Source: Herbidospora mongoliensis (GTDB lineage: Bacteria; Actinomycetota; Actinomycetes; Streptosporangiales; Streptosporangiaceae). From it: 64,000 nt of DNA. A program made the translations under genes and the position numbers. The stretch's first letter is position 1; each line of letters starts with the position of its first letter. The stretch is from positions 62,001 to 126,000 of the forward strand of contig NZ_BBXD01000020.1 of assembly GCF_001570545.1 (NCBI RefSeq), given 5' to 3'. This document shows, piece by piece, positions 60,315-64,000 of the stretch. The notes beneath the pieces are model-generated. The model worked only from the letters and a program-made list of their open reading frames with translations, did no database searches and was not told the origin of the DNA.

Positions 60315-60859
60315 TCAGTATGCTGGCGACACTCGGCTTTGCCGCAGGAACAGCGTGTAGCCGATGACGGCAGGGATCGCGAGGTTCAGCTTTCCCGCGT
60401 CCTCGGTGAGGATCTCCTCGCTGGAGTTCAGATGCCCGGTGTCCGGGTCGATGATGAGAACCAGCCTCCTGGGCAGCCGTAGCCGCACATCCAGACCGAT
60501 CGCCTGCCCTTTCCGGCCCGCCCTGTCGGTCGTCTCGCCGAGAAGACGCAGCCCCGGTTCGTCGGCGAGCAGCCCAGGACGACCACGGTTTGGGAGACGG
60601 ACGGGTCCTCCCAGCCGATCAGCCGGCCGCTCCGCCGTTCCCGGCGCTCCTCGTTGGCGATGAGGAGGCGCGCGATTCCGTACAACCAGGGAAGAACGTC
60701 GTCGTCGGGTGGCCGATCCCCGAACCTGCGCCAGGCCACGGCGAAGGTCTCGCCCGCGATGTCACCGGCGGTGTCCTTGCCCACCCGGCGCGCGGCGTAG
60801 CGCAGCACGCTCTCGTAGCAGGTGTCGAACACCCGGGTGAACGTCTCCTCCGGCATCAC
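60315..60859 (-). pseudogene. ECF sigma factor remnant fused by deletion to a CU044_5270-like fragment
   Basis: From ATG 60859 the first ~85 codons are a normal ECF sigma region 2 (TFTRVFDTCYESVLRYAARRVGKDTAGDIAGETFAVAWRRFGDRP, WLYGIARLLIANEERRERR). After about 60600 this frame degenerates and ends at 60428. In another frame of the same strand, from about 60572 down to a TGA at 60315, a well-formed C-terminus appears (LLADEPGLRLLGETTDR ... RRLVLIIDPDTG ... GKLNLAIPAVIGYTLF). This resembles the end of CU044_5270-type proteins usually encoded next to such sigma genes. An internal deletion is the simplest explanation. Confidence 0.72.
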
Positions 60860-60891
60860 AGCTGTCTATGTCCGGCACCGGGGGCGAAAGG

Positions 60892-61278
60892 TCACTCCCA
60901 GAGGGTCGAGTTCTCGGCGTTCAGGGTGCCGGGAGGGTCTTCCAGTACGCAGAACCGCAGCCCCGCCGGATCGCGCATGATCCACCATCCGCTCTCGGTG
61001 AACCGGTCCCTGACCGCGCCGGCCGCCTCCAGGCGGGCGACCTCCGCTTCGAGGTCGTCGGTGTGGATGTCCACATGGACGGCCGGGGCGCCCTCCTGGA
61101 GGCGCTGGGTGATGAACATGACGTCCTGGCCGGGAAGGGTGGTGCGGTGGAAGTCGGGGAAGGCGGCGATGGGCGGCATCTCCCGGCCGACGGCCCGCTC
61201 CCAGAAGGCCAGTTCCCGGTCGTGGACGTCCGGCGGGACGTCGATGGAGATGGTGTACAGCCGCGATCGATGTGCCAT
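60892..61278 (-). CDS. VOC-family (glyoxalase/bleomycin-resistance fold) protein
   Basis: The 128-residue protein shows the paired beta-alpha-beta-beta-beta pattern: SIDVPPDVHDRELAFWERAVGREM and HVDIHTDDLEAEVARLEAAGA, ending IMRDPAGLRFCVLED. It is a VOC enzyme or binding protein of unknown substrate. Its start region lies beside the small plus-strand gene at 61333. Confidence 0.85.
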   Translation of the reverse strand: MAHRSRLYTISIDVPPDVHDRELAFWERAVGREMPPIAAFPDFHRTTLPGQDVMFITQRLQEGAPAVHVDIHTDDLEAEVARLEAAGAVRDRFTESGWWIMRDPAGLRFCVLEDPPGTLNAENSTLWE

Positions 61279-61332
61279 GGGATCAACCTATTCAGCTGAG
61301 GGGACCGGCGGCGGCCCCGTCGGATCTCCACC

Positions 61333-61521
61333 GTGGCCGACGACCACGAGTGCCGCGGGGAGTCGGGGTGGTACGACCGCCGCCGGGAGATCTACGCCGA
61401 CCACCAGAACCGGGTGATCGCCGCTGACGAGGCGGGGCTGGAGAAGGCCAGGGTGTACAACGCCGAGATCGAGGACACCGCGGCCGAGGTCATGGCGGGG
61501 GACTACCGGCGAACCTGGTAG
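61333..61521 (+). CDS. Possible small hypothetical protein
   Basis: A 62-residue frame from GTG 61333 encodes a hydrophilic, charged, probably helical protein with no recognised motif (GWYDRRREIYADHQNRVIAADEAGLEKA). There is no strong ribosome-binding site. It is included as tentative; codon third positions are G/C-rich, which mildly supports coding. Confidence 0.4.
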   Translation: MADDHECRGESGWYDRRREIYADHQNRVIAADEAGLEKARVYNAEIEDTAAEVMAGDYRRTW

Positions 61522-61638
61522 AACCACTGGATTTCAGAAAGGTTCAGCGCTCACCTGCGCGGATCACGGTCGCCGTTGGTGCCGGGGGAACCCGGGCGCG
61601 GATGCTGGCGCCTACGTTCCCCAGCAGCAGGAGGCAGC

Positions 61639-62793
61639 ATGCTGCGTACATGGCGTCTGAGGGCGCTACTCGTCCTGACGGCCACGGCGGCCGTCGTACC
61701 GCTCACGGTGGTCGCGGCCCAGGCGGCGGTGGCGTGCCGGGTGACCTACACCGTCCAGTCTCAGTGGGCCGGTGGGTTCACCGCCGACGTCGGCCTGGCC
61801 AACATCGGTGATCCGCTCTCGTCGTGGCGGGTGACCTGGTCGTTCGGTGCGGGTCAGACCGTCTCGCAGGCGTGGAACGCCGGTGTGACGCAGAGCGGGA
61901 GTGCGGTGACCGCGTCGAACCTGGGCTACAACGGCACCCTCGCGTCCGGCGCGTCGGTGTCGTTCGGGTTCAACGGGTCGTGGAGCTCCAGCAACCCCGT
62001 ACCGACGAACTTCGCCGTCAACGGCGTGACCTGCGGAGGGAGCGGGCCGACCACGTCCCCCACTCCTACTCCCACTCCCACCAGAACGCCTACGCCCACA
62101 CCGACGCCGCAGCCCTCCTCGTGGCCCACACCGACGGGGCAGGTCGCCGTCAACGGCACCATCTCCGTCTCCGGCACCTTCGACGGTGGCATGCGGCGGT
62201 ACTGCTGCATGGGCGACGGCGGACAGGAGGAGAGCCAGGATCCGGTGTTCCAGCTCGCCAACGGGGCGACGCTGCAGAACGTCATCATCGGCGCCCCCGC
62301 CGGTGACGGCGTGCACTGTGCCGGGTCGTGCACGCTCCGGAACGTCTGGTGGGAGGACGTCGGCGAGGACGCCGCCACCTTCCGGGGCAGCGGTGACCCC
62401 AGTTTCCTCGTCGACGGCGGCGGCGCGAGATACGCGAGCGACAAGGTCTTCCAGCACAACGGGCCGGGGACGCTCACGGTCCAGAACTTCCAGGCCGTCA
62501 ACTTCGGGACGTTCTACCGCTCGTGCGGCAACTGCTCCTCGCAGTACCAGCGTGACGTCGTCCTGAGGAACGTCACCCTGACCCGTCCGGGCAACACCGT
62601 CGCCGGGGTCAACGTCAACTACGGCGACACGGCCCGGTTCTCCGGGATCACGATCGTCAACGACTCGGGTCGGTCGATGGTGATCTGCCGCAAGTACAAC
62701 GGCAACAGCAGCGGCAACGAACCGACCCAGGTCGGCACCGGGGCCGACTCGACGAACTGCTTCTATTCGGCGTCGGATCTGACGTACCGATGA
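61639..62793 (+). CDS. Secreted CBM2 - pectate lyase (PL3-like)
   Basis: The 384-residue protein has a signal peptide (about 1-30), a family 2 carbohydrate-binding module (about 31-135: CRVTYTVQSQWAGGFTADVGLANIG ... WSSSNPVPTNFAVNGVTC), a Pro/Thr linker, and a parallel beta-helix lyase domain (about 165-384: GMRRYCCMGDGGQEESQDPVFQLANGATLQNVIIG, DGVHCAGSCTLRNVWWEDVGEDAATFRG). The catalytic domain is PL3-like, so it would cleave pectate outside the cell with Ca2+. ATG 61639 has GGAGG upstream, and a hairpin terminator follows the stop. Confidence 0.92.
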   Translation: MLRTWRLRALLVLTATAAVVPLTVVAAQAAVACRVTYTVQSQWAGGFTADVGLANIGDPLSSWRVTWSFGAGQTVSQAWNAGVTQSGSAVTASNLGYNGTLASGASVSFGFNGSWSSSNPVPTNFAVNGVTCGGSGPTTSPTPTPTPTRTPTPTPTPQPSSWPTPTGQVAVNGTISVSGTFDGGMRRYCCMGDGGQEESQDPVFQLANGATLQNVIIGAPAGDGVHCAGSCTLRNVWWEDVGEDAATFRGSGDPSFLVDGGGARYASDKVFQHNGPGTLTVQNFQAVNFGTFYRSCGNCSSQYQRDVVLRNVTLTRPGNTVAGVNVNYGDTARFSGITIVNDSGRSMVICRKYNGNSSGNEPTQVGTGADSTNCFYSASDLTYR

Positions 62794-62795
62794 AG

Positions 62796-62828
62796 GAAGG
62801 GCGGTCGCCTGATCCGCGACCGCCCTTC
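62796..62828. terminator. Perfect 13-bp bidirectional hairpin
   Basis: Arms GAAGGGCGGTCGC (62796-62808) and GCGACCGCCCTTC (62816-62828) flank a 7-nt loop between the convergent pectate lyase and immunity-like genes. It reaches the last base of the immunity-like coding region. Confidence 0.9.
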
Positions 62829-63409
62829 TACCCGGTCAACCGGTACAACGTTCCTGTCGAGGAGAACCAGTCCCGGTCGATGAATCGGCCGGTGATCCGT
62901 CCCACCATGCACAGGATCCGCTCGAAGACGTCGCGGGTGGGCATTCCGTCATCGAGTTCCAGCCCTCGCGAATAGCGCGTGAATTCCTCCACCTCGCCTG
63001 TTCCGCCGGGATAGGGCGGCGACACGTCGCCGACGCAGACGCCGTCATAGTTGTACAGGTTGTGAAGATGTCCGGTCCCCCAGACGAAGAAGACATCGAA
63101 AACGCGCCGGTTTTCCGCGCTCAACGCGTCGATCACCTCCCTGGGCGGCATGGGACCGCTCAACGTGAGCATGTGCGCCCAGCCGGGCGCGTGTTCGCCG
63201 AGCCATATGACCACGTCCCCGGGGTAGGGGTCGTGCGATTCCATGGCCGTGGCGAAATCGCAGGAGATTCCCGACTCCGGGTCGAGCCCCATGCGTCTCA
63301 CCGCGTCACCGAGGTCGTCCGTCTGGATCCACTGGCCGCTGAACTGCTCGTGCAGTCCGTGTTCGCGCAGTAGATCCCATTGACGTTCCAGGGGATATTC
63401 GTCCAGCAC
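62828..63409 (-). CDS. Probable immunity protein for the adjacent nuclease toxin
   Basis: The 193-residue soluble protein has no signal peptide and no recognised catalytic motif. It is rich in Asp/Glu and Trp/Tyr (SHDPYPGDVVIWLGEHAPGWAHMLTLSG, FDVFFVWGTGHLHNLYNYDG), like small immunity proteins found downstream of polymorphic toxins. It lies directly after the NucA/NucB-tipped toxin gene on the same strand. The immunity role is inferred from position only. Confidence 0.65.
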   Translation of the reverse strand: MLDEYPLERQWDLLREHGLHEQFSGQWIQTDDLGDAVRRMGLDPESGISCDFATAMESHDPYPGDVVIWLGEHAPGWAHMLTLSGPMPPREVIDALSAENRRVFDVFFVWGTGHLHNLYNYDGVCVGDVSPPYPGGTGEVEEFTRYSRGLELDDGMPTRDVFERILCMVGRITGRFIDRDWFSSTGTLYRLTG

Positions 63410-63428
63410 AACGCATTCCTTCGGACGG

Positions 63429-63461
63429 GCGGAGGGAGGGGCGGCACGCCCCTCCCTCCGC
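63429..63461 (-). terminator. Perfect 14-bp hairpin between toxin and immunity genes
   Basis: Arms GCGGAGGGAGGGGC (63429-63442) and GCCCCTCCCTCCGC (63448-63461) flank a 5-nt loop. It sits 15 bp after the toxin stop and 20 bp before the immunity-like start, so it may limit read-through from toxin to immunity. Confidence 0.8.
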
Positions 63462-63475
63462 TGGAAACTATCGAA

Positions 63476-64000
63476 CTATGGTCTGACGAGCACCCAGAAA
63501 GAGTCTCCCGTGTTGATTCGGTAGTCGGCGTAGAAATTACCCATCATGCTGCCGTGCAGGCCGTTGTGGGTCGTGCTGACCGCGCGCACGGAGTAGTTTC
63601 CGTGGCCCTTCTGGTCGCGTCCGGCGGCCCCTTCGTAGCTCGCGGCGACCGGGAATTCGTCACACTGCACACCGGGGGACGGGGGATACCAGGTGGGCTC
63701 CTTCGCATGGGGGTATTTATCGCGGAAATAGTATTTGCAGAAGTTGGTGCCTCTGTCCTTCTTCCACGTGGCCTTTCCGTCCGCCCCGAAGTCGACGTTC
63801 AGCTCGATGTTCGAGAAGAACCCGCGGTTGATGTGATCTTCGTTGCTCGGCCGCTTCGTCAGGGGCGGACTCGACGGGACGCCCCAGTTTCCGGGGATCG
63901 CCTTGGGCAGGTCGGCGGCGGTTTGCACTCTGTAGGGAGGGAACGAGGGTTTCGACCAGTCGTGCCCCGGCCGGTTGGGCGGATAGGTGAATTTGTTGGT
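63476..64000 (-). CDS. Polymorphic toxin C-terminus with NucA/NucB nuclease domain (partial)
   Basis: The frame is open to the right edge, so the N-terminal part is outside the window; about 174 residues are visible. The C-terminal domain matches NucA/NucB non-specific deoxyribonucleases: SPGVQCDEFPVAASYEGA followed by NGLHGSMMGNFYADYRINTGDSFWV, where the Asp-Glu pair is the catalytic site. An immunity-like gene follows. This is the expected layout of a secreted or contact-delivered toxin with a nuclease tip; the delivery domains cannot be seen. Confidence 0.82.
   Translation of the reverse strand, partial: TNKFTYPPNRPGHDWSKPSFPPYRVQTAADLPKAIPGNWGVPSSPPLTKRPSNEDHINRGFFSNIELNVDFGADGKATWKKDRGTNFCKYYFRDKYPHAKEPTWYPPSPGVQCDEFPVAASYEGAAGRDQKGHGNYSVRAVSTTHNGLHGSMMGNFYADYRINTGDSFWVLVRP

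Noticed and set aside
1-64000. CRISPR arrays, tRNA/rRNA genes, insertion sequences or attachment sites
   Set aside because: No regularly spaced repeats, cloverleaf-like sequences, transposase motifs or flanking direct repeats were seen in a read of both strands; a dedicated scan could still find a short element.

Overview
The window is GC-rich DNA (roughly 70% G+C) from a filamentous actinomycete. The cues are strong third-position G/C, frequent GTG starts, dense ATGA-coupled operons, an ECF41 sigma factor, secreted multidomain glycosidases with CBM2/CBM13/discoidin modules, and an NRPS cluster. The content would fit Streptosporangiales or Streptomycetales; the family cannot be fixed from sequence reading alone. 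No tRNA, rRNA, CRISPR array or insertion sequence was seen.

Region 1 (about 0.4-23.1 kb) is a secondary-metabolite cluster built around an amino-group carrier protein (AmCP). A LysW homologue ending in EDWGE (7684-7869) sits with LysX, LysZ, LysY and LysK homologues. A split transketolase and a DegT-type aminotransferase lie in the same operon. This is the gene set known to build LysW-bound (2S,6R)-diamino-(5R,7)-dihydroxyheptanoic acid for azabicyclic (aziridine) natural products of the azinomycin, vazabitide and ficellomycin type. A sulfotransferase, an unknown protein, a BtrH-like acyltransferase, a class III aminotransferase, an SDR, an ATP-grasp ligase, a FemAB/GNAT-like protein, an MFS exporter, a C-A-T-TE NRPS, a double acyl-CoA dehydrogenase and an arginine amidinotransferase complete it. 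I infer a guanidinylated azabicyclic amino acid joined to another amino acid, closest in logic to ficellomycin. The minus-strand operon (13.28 to 0.40 kb) is almost entirely translationally coupled. LysX-LysK-NRPS-ACAD runs divergently on the plus strand.

Region 2 (about 23.1-39.1 kb) is mixed housekeeping and accessory content. An ECF41 sigma factor and its divergent carboxymuconolactone-decarboxylase-like partner share a symmetric promoter. Also present are a large PH-like protein, cyanase, an AlkA-like glycosylase, a methyltransferase, a GNAT protein, a tyrosine phosphatase, a NUDIX protein, TPR proteins, an MFS pump and a putative regulator.

Region 3 (about 39.3-56.5 kb) is a secreted carbohydrate-degradation and sugar-uptake locus. 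It holds a CBM13-GH18 protein, a ThuA/DUF1080 protein with two discoidin domains, a GH95-like enzyme, a PQQ-type sugar dehydrogenase with two discoidin domains, L-fuconate dehydratase, a ribose-type ABC importer and a ROK regulator. The dehydratase and the GH95-like enzyme together suggest L-fucose or a related deoxy/galacto sugar. Three of the transcription units share an extended CTATTGAC promoter element.

Region 4 (about 56.4-64 kb) holds coupled malic enzyme and fumarase, a cold-shock protein with a long leader, a deletion remnant joining an ECF sigma gene to a second protein, a VOC protein, a secreted CBM2-pectate lyase, and a polymorphic toxin with a NucA/NucB nuclease tip (running off the right edge) followed by a probable immunity gene.
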